Assembly: GCF_024722015.1 (NCBI RefSeq)
Contig: NZ_JANQBD010000008.1
Coordinates: 1-64,000, forward strand
Reading direction: 5' to 3'
Source: Paenibacillus radicis (ex Xue et al. 2023)
GTDB taxonomy: Bacteria; Bacillota; Bacilli; Paenibacillales; NBRC-103111
DNA length: 64,000 nucleotides
Both the position numbers and the translations under genes were made by a program. The notes beneath the pieces were generated by a model. The model did no database searches. It saw only the letters and a list, made by a program, of their open reading frames with translations, and was not told the DNA's origin. Positions 16,929 to 25,334 of the stretch are shown one piece after another. Every line of letters begins with the position of its first letter. Within the stretch, counting starts at the first letter, position 1.

Positions 16929-17351
16929 CTATACCACCTTATGCTCTTTTAACAGCTGCAACACATTTTCTCGAATCAAATCCCGTGTAACCCGGAATTC
17001 TTCAATGGTTCCTCCGCCTTGCTTTGGCGTTGGGTCAGGGATATCCCACTGCACATTCGTTATGCCAAATGGCACAATTGGACATTTTTCATTCACTTGC
17101 TCGCAAAGTTTAATGACAATTTGGGAGCTAATGAAGACTTTCATATCAATACGCTTCGATTGCTGATCCGATATATCGATACCTACTTCCTTCATGACCT
17201 CAATCGTTAAGGGGTGAATCTGACTTTCTTCTACGCCCGCACTATTAGCAATCACTTTATTTCCTGCAAAATGTCTAGCAAACGCTTTAGCCATTTGACT
17301 TCTACACCGATTATGAACACATAAGAAATACATCCGCCAAGGCTTATCCAT
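16929..17351 (-). CDS. Second ArsC-type arsenate reductase / LMW phosphatase
   Basis: 140 aa, the first gene of the operon. It has a P-loop CVHNRCRS with Cys11, and Cys83 and Cys90 ([12 protein letters not shown]), so all three cysteines of thioredoxin-dependent ArsC are kept. The loop replaces the usual T-G-N by V-H-N, and [12 protein letters not shown] carries the acid Asp. The start at 17351 has GGGGAG upstream; a TTG at 17369 lies upstream of that site. Having two ArsC enzymes in one operon suggests redundancy or different partners. Confidence 0.88.
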   Translation of the reverse strand: MDKPWRMYFLCVHNRCRSQMAKAFARHFAGNKVIANSAGVEESQIHPLTIEVMKEVGIDISDQQSKRIDMKVFISSQIVIKLCEQVNEKCPIVPFGITNVQWDIPDPTPKQGGGTIEEFRVTRDLIRENVLQLLKEHKVV

Positions 17352-17384
17352 ATACTCGCCTCTCCCCAAATGAATTATGTAATA

Positions 17385-17413
17385 AATATATACGAATACA
17401 CTTATATAAACAA
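17385..17413 (-). promoter_or_regulatory. Predicted promoter of the ars operon
   Basis: On the minus strand TTGTTT and TATATT are separated by 17 bp, about 35 bp before the first start codon. An ArsR operator is expected around it, but no clear inverted repeat could be defined. Confidence 0.5.
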
Positions 17414-17452
17414 CTGATTATATTATTAAATATTTGTAAACGATAAATAAAT

Positions 17453-17475
17453 TAAAGCTTCCACTGGAAGCTTTA
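17453..17475. terminator. Perfect inverted repeat upstream of the ars promoter
   Basis: TAAAGCTTCCA and TGGAAGCTTTA with a one-base centre. Weak T-richness on the minus side. It could end transcription of the broken acetyltransferase gene at 17535. Confidence 0.5.
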
Positions 17476-17534
17476 AGAGTTTGAATTTAGAATTTCCGAA
17501 CCGCAAAAAGGTTTGTCCGCTGACTTTGGGATCC

Positions 17535-17734
17535 TTATATTAAAGTATTACTTCTACTTTCTAATAAAATTACGTCTCTCCATTGGCGTTCATTTTTCCA
17601 AGTTTTTCTCTTCTGCCAACTTCTCGAAATCCACATTTATAGTGCAGTTTAATACTCGGGATATTCTCCGGAAAAATCCCTGCTTGTAGGGTCCAGAATC
17701 CATTTTGTTCTGAGAGATCAATTAATTCTTTCAT
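17535..17734 (-). pseudogene. Broken PAT/ArsN-like GNAT acetyltransferase (C-terminal part)
   Basis: The frame from 17734 reads FWTLQAGIFPENIPSIKLH then CGFREVGRREKLGKMN, the C-terminal half of phosphinothricin-type acetyltransferases. A one-base loss after KMN shifts the frame; restoring a G (ACGCC to ACGGCC) continues GQWRDVILLESRSNTLI to a stop at 17535. The N-terminal half is absent and a TAG precedes the first ATG. ArsN-type members of this family often sit in ars operons and acetylate arsinothricin, so this is probably a lost operon gene. Confidence 0.7.
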
Positions 17735-17755
17735 CTAAATGAAACGAGACGTTCG

Positions 17756-17806
17756 TTGACAAAATAGGATTACGCGTGTAGTATATGGGTTGTAGGACTA
17801 CGATCG
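17756..17806 (+). promoter_or_regulatory. Promoter and putative BlaI operator
   Basis: TTGACA (17756-17761), 17-bp spacer, TAGTAT (17779-17784). TGTAGTAT over the -10 and GGACTACGA downstream form an interrupted inverted repeat rich in the TGTA/ACTA steps typical of BlaI/MecI operators, implying autorepression. Confidence 0.65.
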
Positions 17807-17839
17807 TGATCCTTTTAAATATAACAGGAGGTTTCGGGC

Positions 17840-18247
17840 ATGAAAAAATTACCACAAATCACAGATGCAGAATGGGAAGTTATGAAAATCCTCTGGGCGA
17901 GAGAGGAATGTCTATCCAGCGAAATTGTTAAACAACTAACGGAAACAATGGACTGGAGTCCGAAGACGATTCGTACGCTGCTTAACCGCCTGGTGCAGAA
18001 AGAAGCGGTTGGAATCAACAAAGACGAATCGCGACGAGCCCAAATGTTTTATCCATTGGTTTCAGAGAATGAGTATTTGCAAAGTGAAACCAAAACTTTT
18101 CTGCAAAAATTGTACGGAGGAGCCATTAAACCGATGCTTGCCAACTTCCTGCAGGAGAAAAAACTGACGGAACAGGAAATCAATGAGCTGAAACAATTAT
18201 TCGATGATAACAAGAACGATGATAACAAATCGAAGACAGGCATATAG
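17840..18247 (+). CDS. BlaI/MecI/CopY-family transcriptional repressor
   Basis: 135 aa. The N-terminal winged helix (ITDAEWEVMKILWAREECLS, WSPKTIRTLLNRLVQK) is characteristic, and a C-terminal dimerisation helix follows (LTEQEINELKQLFDD). In the known paradigm the repressor is cleaved or inactivated after the membrane sensor protease is triggered. AGGAGGT precedes the ATG. Its stop is 2 bp before the sensor gene, so the two form an operon. No beta-lactamase gene is adjacent. Confidence 0.93.
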   Translation: MKKLPQITDAEWEVMKILWAREECLSSEIVKQLTETMDWSPKTIRTLLNRLVQKEAVGINKDESRRAQMFYPLVSENEYLQSETKTFLQKLYGGAIKPMLANFLQEKKLTEQEINELKQLFDDNKNDDNKSKTGI

Positions 18248-18249
18248 CC

Positions 18250-19935
18250 ATGACATATGTGCAGATGTATTTGCAGGTTTTTTTCGACTGGGTGATTCGG
18301 GCTTCGCTGATGGCAAGTGTGCTGGTTGTTCTCATTGTCATGATCAAATGGATGCTCAGAAACAAGTTGCTGCCGAAGTGGCATTATCTCCTATGGTTGC
18401 CTGTTGTCATCCGGCTCGTATTACCCTGGGCACCAGAGAGCTCGTTCAGCGTGTACAATCTATTGCCAATTAAGCAGCAGTTGTCTAATGAATCCCTTTT
18501 AGGATCGCTCGATGATATTTCCAATCGTTATGAACGAAGAAATCAGTTGAAGAATAACGTGGATTCTCCGAGCGAATGGACACTCAAAGGTCCATCCGAC
18601 GTCACGGTTCAATCCGCTGCGAACGTTCCCGAGAAGCACGTCCATGCAAAGCAATCGTTTGTGGATCTATTATCCAAAATAACGCTGCGAGACATCCTGT
18701 TGTTTGGTTGGTTGCTAGGGGTCATAGTCTTGAGTCTTGTAACCCTTATAGCCAATATCAACGTGTATAGACGAATTAAAAAACAACCCAATGTAAACAA
18801 TCCGGCGGTATTACAAGTATTCGAGCAATGCAAGCGCCAAATGTCGATCAAACAACCGATTCTTCTGACCGTAACAGATGCAGTGCCGAGTCCTGCGGTT
18901 TATGGGTTTATGAAACCAAGGATTTTATTATCCCGTTCGTTGATTCGTTCGATGGATGCCGATCAATTCCGTTATATTTTCAATCATGAACTGGCACATA
19001 TCAAGCGCAGAGATGTTGCGATGAATTGGCTCATGCACGTTCTGGTTATTTTACATTGGTTTAATCCGATTATGTGGATTGTCAACGCACGAATGCGGGC
19101 GGATCAAGAGGTAGCCTGTGATGCATTAGCCTTGTCCCACATCCATGCTGAACAGAAAGTAGCGTACGGCCAGACGATCATTAATTTATTGGAGCATTAT
19201 GCAGGAGCCCGGAGATATCCAGGTTTGGTCGGATTATCGGGCAATTACAAGCATCTCAAGAGGAGAATACTCATGATTAAACATTTTAAGAAAAATTCTT
19301 TTGGCTTATCTGTACTAGGAATTGCAACGGTATTAACTGTCTGCTCATTCTCATTAGTAAATGCTCAAGGGGCACCAACCGGAAGTGTTGCAATAACAGA
19401 TCAAACAATGAATGCCCAATTAAAGGAAAAAGTGGAAGTGGCAAAGCTACCGAAGCCTGGAGGCGGTCAAATCCAAAGCCTGACAGTCAATACTGCGGAA
19501 GAAGCTGCTCTGGTATTAGAGAAGTATTTTAACCTGACTGGATTTCCACTTATGCAAGATGAGAGAGAAGTACCCACTGCATCTTATGTAACCACAAACG
19601 ACAGTATGCGTGTATGGGTTGGTAATAATAAAAAAATAATCGGTCTCGACAACATGAAGGCATGGAAAGAATTAAAAAATAGAAATGAAACACAAAAAGA
19701 ACAATGGATTTCAATTGATCAAAGTAAAGAGAAAGCGATTCAATTGGCTCAACCATTCCTCGACGTTAGTGTTCAAGAAGTACAAATCACAACAACAGCG
19801 CATCCCTACAATGACTCGCTTATTGTATTTGATATTATCCCTTCTTCCGAAGGCAATCTTACTAGCGATGGCAGGTTTCATGTAACTTTGGACCGATCCA
19901 CTGGAGCTATCATGAATATTAACCCTTTTCTGTGA
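18250..19935 (+). CDS. BlaR1/MecR1-like M56 membrane metalloprotease with an unusual sensor domain
   Basis: 561 aa. Membrane helices lie near 15-35, 45-62, 148-170 and about 350-372. The zinc protease motif HELAH is at 246-250 (NHELAHIKRRD), with a third-ligand region near ADQEVACDALA. The extracytoplasmic part (about 373-561) is not a penicillin-binding domain: no SxxK/KTG set is seen. It has PepSY-like features (TVNTAEEAALVLEKYFNLTG; SKEKAIQLAQPFLD). The inducing signal is therefore probably not a beta-lactam. Partner of the BlaI-like repressor just upstream. Confidence 0.88.
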   Translation: MTYVQMYLQVFFDWVIRASLMASVLVVLIVMIKWMLRNKLLPKWHYLLWLPVVIRLVLPWAPESSFSVYNLLPIKQQLSNESLLGSLDDISNRYERRNQLKNNVDSPSEWTLKGPSDVTVQSAANVPEKHVHAKQSFVDLLSKITLRDILLFGWLLGVIVLSLVTLIANINVYRRIKKQPNVNNPAVLQVFEQCKRQMSIKQPILLTVTDAVPSPAVYGFMKPRILLSRSLIRSMDADQFRYIFNHELAHIKRRDVAMNWLMHVLVILHWFNPIMWIVNARMRADQEVACDALALSHIHAEQKVAYGQTIINLLEHYAGARRYPGLVGLSGNYKHLKRRILMIKHFKKNSFGLSVLGIATVLTVCSFSLVNAQGAPTGSVAITDQTMNAQLKEKVEVAKLPKPGGGQIQSLTVNTAEEAALVLEKYFNLTGFPLMQDEREVPTASYVTTNDSMRVWVGNNKKIIGLDNMKAWKELKNRNETQKEQWISIDQSKEKAIQLAQPFLDVSVQEVQITTTAHPYNDSLIVFDIIPSSEGNLTSDGRFHVTLDRSTGAIMNINPFL

Positions 19936-20020
19936 ATGAGCTGAACGACTGGAGGCTATCAACTGCTACCGCAGGGCCGTAGGGCATCAAATGGGCAACC
20001 GGAGAACGATAGTTAAATAA

Positions 20021-20064
20021 CCAGTGCAGCAGTCTGAACATCAGGCTGTCGCACTGGTTTTTTT
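20021..20064 (+). terminator. Terminator of the blaI/blaR1-like operon
   Basis: CCAGTGC...GCACTGG followed by TTTTTTT on the plus strand. Confidence 0.85.
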
Positions 20065-20216
20065 CATAAGTTGAACCTTAGTAAAACACCACAATGATTT
20101 CACAACAATCATTCTATTTAAGGAGCTGCTTATGTTCAGCCCCTGCGTTATAGTTTCCCATTCATTGGCCAGCATTCATTAAATCCTCTCAGATACAAGC
20201 CATGTTCATGCATCTT

Positions 20217-20311
20217 CAGTTTATCGACCCGAGGATTGGGGCCGATGGCATCTGCTTGGATGCAGAAGGTGCAGTGTGGACGCCAATCAGAGAACAGGAC
20301 TGCGTGGTATG
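20217..20311 (+). pseudogene. Fragment resembling an SMP-30/gluconolactonase-family protein
   Basis: QFIDPRIGADGICLDAEGAV followed by W and a few more residues matches the style of SMP-30/LRE proteins (PDGICLDAEGAVW) before a stop. Further down, about 20390-20420 (GNLLDRI) may be a later piece in another frame. There is no start or ribosome binding site. The rest of 20070-20540 contains nothing else recognisable. Confidence 0.4.
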
Positions 20312-20541
20312 AATTCTTTCAGTCCCTTGCGCAGAATATGGCGATGCGCTCGCACCATTGTAACGGGGGTGTCCTTTCATAGGCATACAGGCAACCTCCT
20401 CGACCGGATTGCCTCTATGTTCTCATGTGAACGCGCGGTTGAAGACGGGTTGGATGTGACGTTAACTGTTAAAGTGTTGGCGAGATCTCTTTCAGCTATA
20501 ATCTGGCTGGCTTAAAAGTTTGATAATTGCCCCAGAGCATC

Positions 20542-21111
20542 TTAATAATCTAGTAGACGTCCATTATCATTCCATTGACCGTACATTTTGTTTTCTCTCG
20601 TGTTTGCTATGAATTTGTCTAATCTGCTCTCAAATAATTCCGGTTGATTTTTTATGCTTTGTATCGTGTCGATCCGAACTCTTTTATACAGATCCGGAAA
20701 TGCCTTGAAATTCTCATATACTTGCTTCTCCTCTTTCAGCCTTTGCTCTATAACCGGATCGATTCGAAAAGAATCGTAATCCATATCAGGAAGTACCTTT
20801 CTTCCTTCGTCTGTCATCAACCCCAACTTTTCGAGACGGCGGACACGTTCTTTATTCAATTCAGTCCATGAGCTTTTTTTGCTTCGAGGGGACAGTCTCT
20901 GAGCCAGCTCCGTTTCAAATATTTTCTTCTTGACTCCATCGATCCATCCATAGCACAAAGCTTCCTCGACTACGTCCAAATATAAGAGCGTATCCGATTT
21001 GGGTGTCATACTAACCAATACCCAACAAGATTTTCCAGTCTTACTATTTTCCTGTAGCCAAAACATCAACTCTTCTCTCGATTTTAGGGGAATTAAATTA
21101 TCCATTTCCAT
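20542..21111 (-). CDS. YdeI/OmpD-associated family protein
   Basis: 189 aa. The N-terminal region has ELMFWLQENSKTGKSCWVL and LYLDVVEEALCYGWIDGVKK, and RLSPRSKKSSWTELNKERV carries the family signature; the C-terminal part is the helical YdeI domain (AFPDLYKRVRIDTIQSIKN). Members are cytoplasmic proteins of uncertain function, sometimes annotated as bacteriocin-protection proteins. Monocistronic; the start is ATG at 21111 or the second ATG six bases later. Confidence 0.85.
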   Translation of the reverse strand: MEMDNLIPLKSREELMFWLQENSKTGKSCWVLVSMTPKSDTLLYLDVVEEALCYGWIDGVKKKIFETELAQRLSPRSKKSSWTELNKERVRRLEKLGLMTDEGRKVLPDMDYDSFRIDPVIEQRLKEEKQVYENFKAFPDLYKRVRIDTIQSIKNQPELFESRLDKFIANTRENKMYGQWNDNGRLLDY

Positions 21112-21152
21112 ATTTGAAAAAAGATTTCCTTTCTACATTTATCATATATCCG

Positions 21153-22328
21153 TTAATTCATGCTTACTTTCTCAACATGTGATTTGAAAATTGCTGCTTT
21201 TATCATGATCAATAAGAAAGCAAACAACAAAAGTATAATACCGCTCCAGATAAGTTGATGCTCGCCCAATTGAGAAATAAACAAGCCGCCGATCCATGTC
21301 CCTACCGTAATGCCAACATTAGAAAAGGAAACAAATAAGCTGTTACCGAATTCGGGAGCTTCTTTCGCATCAGTCATTAACAAGGCTTGACTTAGAATAA
21401 GCCCCCCGGAATGCACAGCTCCCCACACAAATACGATGACCGCCATCGGCCAAAAATGAGAACCCCAATAATAAATAAATAAGTAAATGACCGCATATCC
21501 GAGAGGAAACAAGATAACCGTTTTTGTCATGCTTTTGTTCAGAAAGAACCCGAATAAGAAGTTCCCTGCAATCATGGTGACGCCAAAGATCATTAACATC
21601 ACGCTAATCCAGGTACCGTTCATTTGGGTGACTTCTCCAAGATATTCGGCAAAGTAGCTGTAAACCGAACTCATCGCTGTAAAGATTATCACCACGATCA
21701 AGATCGTTAACCACAATTGAGGTTTGCGCAATATGCCGAGCTGCTTGCCGAAAGACATTCTTTTCTTAACAGGCATCGAAGGCAGCCAGACCAGTATGCC
21801 TATAAAGGCAATGACGCTCACAATAGCTCCAAACAGGAAAGCGGCTTCCAGCGAAATTTTTGTGGAGAGATAGGATGTAATCGGCACGCCAAAAGCGAAT
21901 CCAACGGTTACTCCGGCCATAACCCGGGTGACCGCTTTGCCGCTCTTTTCGGGAGGAACAAGGCTGGCAGCGGTCGCAAGCGCAATCGAAAAAAAGACAG
22001 GATGAAAAAACGCAGGAACAATCCGGAAGGCCAGCATAACTTCGAACCTTGTAGTATAAGCATACACCAAATTAGAGATGGCAAACATCAGGATAGCGGA
22101 TAGTAAGATCGCTTTTCGATTCATGCCGGAAGCGAGTAATGTTAGGAATGGGCCTGTAATGGCAACGATTAAAGCAAATGCACTCACAAGGTACCCGGCC
22201 TCCGAGGGCGCTATGTGAAACTTTTGAGTGACTTGGGGAAGAACTCCGATCATGCCCATTTCAGTTGTTATGATGCCAAATATACCTAAAGCCAGAAAAA
22301 AGATAAGCGAAGAACAGCTATTTTTCAT
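21153..22328 (-). CDS. MFS transporter, DHA1-type efflux permease
   Basis: 391 aa, 12 predicted helices. The start ATG at 22328 has GGAGG eight bases upstream. GVLPQVTQKFHIAPSEAGYLVSAFA is the usual helix-1/loop/helix-2 region of AraJ/YdhP-like exporters, and LLASGMNRKAILLSAILMF the loop 2-3 motif. The substrate is unknown (sugar, amino acid derivative or drug). It follows the VOC gene at 22394 in the same direction with a 65-bp gap. Confidence 0.88.
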   Translation of the reverse strand: MKNSCSSLIFFLALGIFGIITTEMGMIGVLPQVTQKFHIAPSEAGYLVSAFALIVAITGPFLTLLASGMNRKAILLSAILMFAISNLVYAYTTRFEVMLAFRIVPAFFHPVFFSIALATAASLVPPEKSGKAVTRVMAGVTVGFAFGVPITSYLSTKISLEAAFLFGAIVSVIAFIGILVWLPSMPVKKRMSFGKQLGILRKPQLWLTILIVVIIFTAMSSVYSYFAEYLGEVTQMNGTWISVMLMIFGVTMIAGNFLFGFFLNKSMTKTVILFPLGYAVIYLFIYYWGSHFWPMAVIVFVWGAVHSGGLILSQALLMTDAKEAPEFGNSLFVSFSNVGITVGTWIGGLFISQLGEHQLIWSGIILLLFAFLLIMIKAAIFKSHVEKVSMN

Positions 22329-22393
22329 AAATCGTGCCTCCATCGATGTATAAAAAAATGGCCTTCAGTTGTAAGACCATTTTTCATAATGAG

Positions 22394-22858
22394 TTACTGT
22401 TTGTTGGATATTACGTTATCAAGAAACTGATCTGCATCGCTATTGAATTTCCAGTTAATCCCAAATTTATCAACTAGCATTCCAAAGCACGAAGACCAAG
22501 GAGTATTGGATAACGGCATGATGACATGGCCGCCAAGGGACAAATGACTAAAGTATTCTTTTAGTTTTTTCTTATCATCGATCACTAGACTAATCAGAAT
22601 ATTATTTCCTTTCACCAGCTCACCTGTTACCGCCTTCATTGAAGGCAAAATGTCCGACATCATGATTTTCCCGCCTGTGAATTCTATGGAAGACTCCATG
22701 ATCATATTTAACTCATTTTCCGGCATTGGGTAGTTTGGATCTTGGGGGATATCCCCAAATTTCACTTTTTTTACTTCAATTGCGTTTAAAGCCTCCGAAT
22801 AAAATTCAATCACTTGTTCTGCAGTTCCATCAAAGTTTAAATATGCAATAGCTGACAT
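22394..22858 (-). CDS. PhnB-like VOC family protein
   Basis: 154 aa with the vicinal-oxygen-chelate fold of the PhnB/3-demethylubiquinone methyltransferase-like group: YLNFDGTAEQVIEFYSEALN at the N-terminus and SSCFGMLVDKFGINWKFN at the end. These are cytoplasmic, of uncertain activity, and often paired with YafY-type regulators, as here: the divergent WYL regulator starts 100 bp away across a palindromic operator. AAGGAGGT precedes the ATG. Confidence 0.88.
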   Translation of the reverse strand: MSAIAYLNFDGTAEQVIEFYSEALNAIEVKKVKFGDIPQDPNYPMPENELNMIMESSIEFTGGKIMMSDILPSMKAVTGELVKGNNILISLVIDDKKKLKEYFSHLSLGGHVIMPLSNTPWSSCFGMLVDKFGINWKFNSDADQFLDNVISNKQ

Positions 22859-22904
22859 AAAGCATAACCTCCTTCTTGTTATAAATGTAGTATAATCTAT
22901 AATA

Positions 22905-22924
22905 GGTGACAGCTATATGTCACC
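22905..22924. promoter_or_regulatory. Palindromic operator between the VOC gene and the WYL regulator
   Basis: GGTGACA, six bases, TGTCACC: a perfect 7-bp inverted repeat in a short divergent promoter region, the likely binding site of the regulator at 22959. The core TGACA-N6-TGTCA recurs at 26478-26493. Confidence 0.65.
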
Positions 22925-22958
22925 GTTTCATACTAAATTTTAAAAAAGAGGGGAACCG

Positions 22959-23885
22959 ATGGAAAAGGTTGAAAGACTAATCTCTATCATTATGATCTTG
23001 CTGAAAAAAGATGTCGTTTCCACCAAAGAATTCGCGCAATTATTTAACGTTTCCAAAAGAACGATTCTTCGCGATATGGAAACCTTGAGTTTATCAAACA
23101 TCCCGATCTATTCGGTCATTGGAGTTCATGGCGGCTACGGCATTATGGATGAATACAAGGTTGATAAACGTCTTTTAAGCAGCTCCGACTTAGAGAATAT
23201 ATTGACTGCGCTCGGCGGATTGGAACAAATTCTAATTAGCGAAGGAGTTGAAATGACGATCAAAAAAATAGAAGCCATGGTTAGCCCATTGGCTCCGAAA
23301 GGTTCAATTCAACTGTCTTTTTATGATTGGGAGGGTCGGTCTGAGATTCGTCAAACCTTGAAGACATGTCAGGAAGCCATATTAAAGAGAAGATTAGTTT
23401 CATTTGATTATATAGATAAAAATGGCACTGCGACGAAAAGAACTGTCGAGCCCTATCAGCTTCATTTTAGCGAAACGAGTTGGTATCTGAAAGGATTCTG
23501 TTTACAACGTATGGGATATAGAATGTTTAAATTATCTCGGATCGATCATCTTAATATAAATGAACAAACGTTTAGCCCTAGAGATGATTTGTTGGAACAA
23601 GAGCAGGAAGCAAGTTATCAACAGGAACTAGTCGCAGTCAAGGCGTTGATTTCGCCTGGCATAAAAGATCAATTCATTGAAAGATACGGTCGAAAGAGCA
23701 TTGAAAACTATAGCTCTAATTATTTATTAGCAACAATCCATGTTCCGCAAAACAGTAATGGATTTCAATTTTTAGCGAGCTTCGGTACAAATCTGAAAAT
23801 CGTAGAGCCCAAAACCTATGTTGAAGAATTTCAAGATTATTTGAATAAAATGGTGGAGATTTATACTTCAAAAGGCTCCCATTAA
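22959..23885 (+). CDS. YafY/YobV-type transcriptional regulator with WYL domain
   Basis: 308 aa. The N-terminal HTH_11 (about 5-60, VSTKEFAQLFNVSKRTILRD) binds DNA. The WYL domain (about 140-215) includes KRRLVSFDYIDKNGTATKRT and the signature stretch SWYLKGFCLQR, and a C-terminal WCX extension follows. WYL domains sense small ligands or nucleic acid. Divergently transcribed from the PhnB-like gene. Confidence 0.92.
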   Translation: MEKVERLISIIMILLKKDVVSTKEFAQLFNVSKRTILRDMETLSLSNIPIYSVIGVHGGYGIMDEYKVDKRLLSSSDLENILTALGGLEQILISEGVEMTIKKIEAMVSPLAPKGSIQLSFYDWEGRSEIRQTLKTCQEAILKRRLVSFDYIDKNGTATKRTVEPYQLHFSETSWYLKGFCLQRMGYRMFKLSRIDHLNINEQTFSPRDDLLEQEQEASYQQELVAVKALISPGIKDQFIERYGRKSIENYSSNYLLATIHVPQNSNGFQFLASFGTNLKIVEPKTYVEEFQDYLNKMVEIYTSKGSH

Positions 23886-23928
23886 CATCAAAATGTTGGC
23901 GGCGCGCATATTCTTAAACAAATCTTCC

Positions 23929-24003
23929 CGTTACCTCAATAAAGAAAAGAGGAACTGCACAGCTGCAGATCCTCAACTATAGTTTTCCGTTAGTTCAACG
24001 GAG
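23929..24003. repeat. Hairpin intergenic repeat (variant)
   Basis: CCCGTTACCTCAATAAAG, then AGAGGAACTGC...GCAGATCCTC stem, then TTTTCCGTTAGTTCAACGG. It lies between convergent genes and may terminate both. Confidence 0.7.
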
Positions 24004-24011
24004 TAGACAAA

Positions 24012-24404
24012 TCATACTTGAAAAAATGTTAGGTCAGAATCATTTGAATAAAAGATTTCTTTCGGATACGGGATTGCTAATTGTGGCATTGAATCAACCC
24101 CAAAAAAACGTAGTTGAGCTGATTCCCCGTCCACTGCTTCTAATTCCCCTCCTCCGATGACACCTAATAATTTTTTGGGAATGATCTTTAATCCAGTTTC
24201 TTCAAAAACCTCTCGAACGACTGCTTTTGCAGGAGTTTCTCCAATCTCAATTGCACCAGCTGGCAAACTCCAAATAGCACTCTCTAAAGATGGACGCTGA
24301 AACAAGATCTCACCCTGTTGGTTACGAATTACTCCAGCAACACTTGGGCTAAATATTAGTTGAGTCCCAATTTTATCACGCAGTTGCGTGTAGTATTCAG
24401 ACAT
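24012..24404 (-). CDS. NUDIX hydrolase (short)
   Basis: 130 aa from the ATG at 24404, seven bases after GAGG. The Nudix box is complete: GAIEIGETPAKAVVREVFEE followed by TGL, with the REVFEE metal-binding glutamates. The N-terminus (YTQLRDKIGTQLIFSPSVAGV) fits the MutT/NUDIX type of Bacillus. The C-terminus stops early (DSDLTFFQV), shorter than the usual about 150 residues, perhaps trimmed by the hairpin repeat immediately downstream. The substrate is unknown. Confidence 0.85.
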   Translation of the reverse strand: MSEYYTQLRDKIGTQLIFSPSVAGVIRNQQGEILFQRPSLESAIWSLPAGAIEIGETPAKAVVREVFEETGLKIIPKKLLGVIGGGELEAVDGESAQLRFFGVDSMPQLAIPYPKEIFYSNDSDLTFFQV

Positions 24405-24454
24405 TGGCAAGCCTCATCACCCCCGAAATAATCTATGTAAAATTTCAAGAAAAC

Positions 24455-24530
24455 CGATACCTGAACAGGTAGCCAGTGATGCCGGTTGCCTGTTCGTCAT
24501 GATGCTATCGTTTTCCGTTAGTACAACAAA
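24455..24530. repeat. Degenerate hairpin intergenic repeat
   Basis: GAACAGGTAGCC...GGTTGCCTGTTC stem, then GATGCTATCGTTTTCCGTTAGTACAAC, matching the right-hand half of the family. Confidence 0.55.
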
Positions 24531-24576
24531 CTAAAATTCATTGTAGCTTAGCATTCGCACGCTGTTGGCTTCACAC

Positions 24577-25125
24577 TTACTTACTCCAAAACTCAACATC
24601 ACCTGTTTCATACAATATCTTTCCTGCTTTATTTGTTGCTCGAATGGTAATCGGATTTTTCAATGTTTCATCGATCAAAGCGTACCATATACGGCTTCCT
24701 TCCGTTATTATATGTGCGGCTTTATTCCCTTCACTTATTAGAATAACTTGAGTTATTTCTGGATCTTGAACAACTCCATATAGCAAATGAATATTCAACT
24801 TTTGTACTTCAGATCCATGCCAACTAATTCCTTTATCCGTAAACATTAAACTTTTATCTATGTAGTCTTTCACTTTATATCCACGAAACTTCTCCTGTAG
24901 TAGAACTATGCCTAATTCTGTCTTGTTTGTCATGTAGAACGCCACTGTCCTTTCTCTATCCACATGAACATGTATTAATTTACTAAAATCTGAATCAGCT
25001 TCTAGTACTGCTTTATCAATTTGGTCATATAAAGATTTATTTGGCTGAAGCCACCAAAATAACAGAAACATGATGCAAATTAATAGGGTAAGAATCGATG
25101 GGATAAGAATCTTTTTGATTTTCAT
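24577..25125 (-). CDS. Hypothetical membrane-anchored protein
   Basis: 182 aa from the ATG at 25125 after AGAGG. One transmembrane segment lies at about 5-27 (ILIPSILTLLICIMFLLFWW), then a soluble extracellular domain with no recognised family (VDRERTVAFYMTNKTELGIV, GISWHGSEVQKLNIHLLYG). The layout resembles small Bacillus proteins of unknown role that are anchored at the outer face of the membrane. Flanked by hairpin repeats on both sides, so it is its own unit. Confidence 0.75.
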   Translation of the reverse strand: MKIKKILIPSILTLLICIMFLLFWWLQPNKSLYDQIDKAVLEADSDFSKLIHVHVDRERTVAFYMTNKTELGIVLLQEKFRGYKVKDYIDKSLMFTDKGISWHGSEVQKLNIHLLYGVVQDPEITQVILISEGNKAAHIITEGSRIWYALIDETLKNPITIRATNKAGKILYETGDVEFWSK

Positions 25126-25219
25126 TTTTCCTCTTTTATTACGAATTGGGATTGTAAAATATATTCTCGACACATACCAAGAACACCTTTTTATGTAACG
25201 AACAAGTGCAACAAGTTAT

Positions 25220-25305
25220 TCCACTATTCTGCCCGCTACTTCAATAAACCAAAGAGGAGTTGCCCCGAAGCGAGCTCCTCCTCTATCGTATCCGTTAGTT
25301 CAGCG
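25220..25305. repeat. Hairpin intergenic repeat, intact version of the 129-190 copy
   Basis: CTGCCCGCTACTTCAATAAA leads into GAGGAGTTGCC...GAGCTCCTCCTC and ends CCGTTAGTTCAGCG. Useful for locating the IS110 junction at position 128, which falls just before the shared AATAAACC. Confidence 0.75.
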
Positions 25306-25334
25306 ACCTACACTATAAGAGACACTAAAAGTCG

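Noticed and set aside
17840..19935. Beta-lactam resistance module
   Set aside because: No beta-lactamase or PBP gene is adjacent and the sensor lacks a penicillin-binding domain.
20276..20515. 79-codon plus-strand frame as a gene
   Set aside because: It follows an SMP-30-like scrap, has no ribosome binding site and reads as debris in mixed frames.
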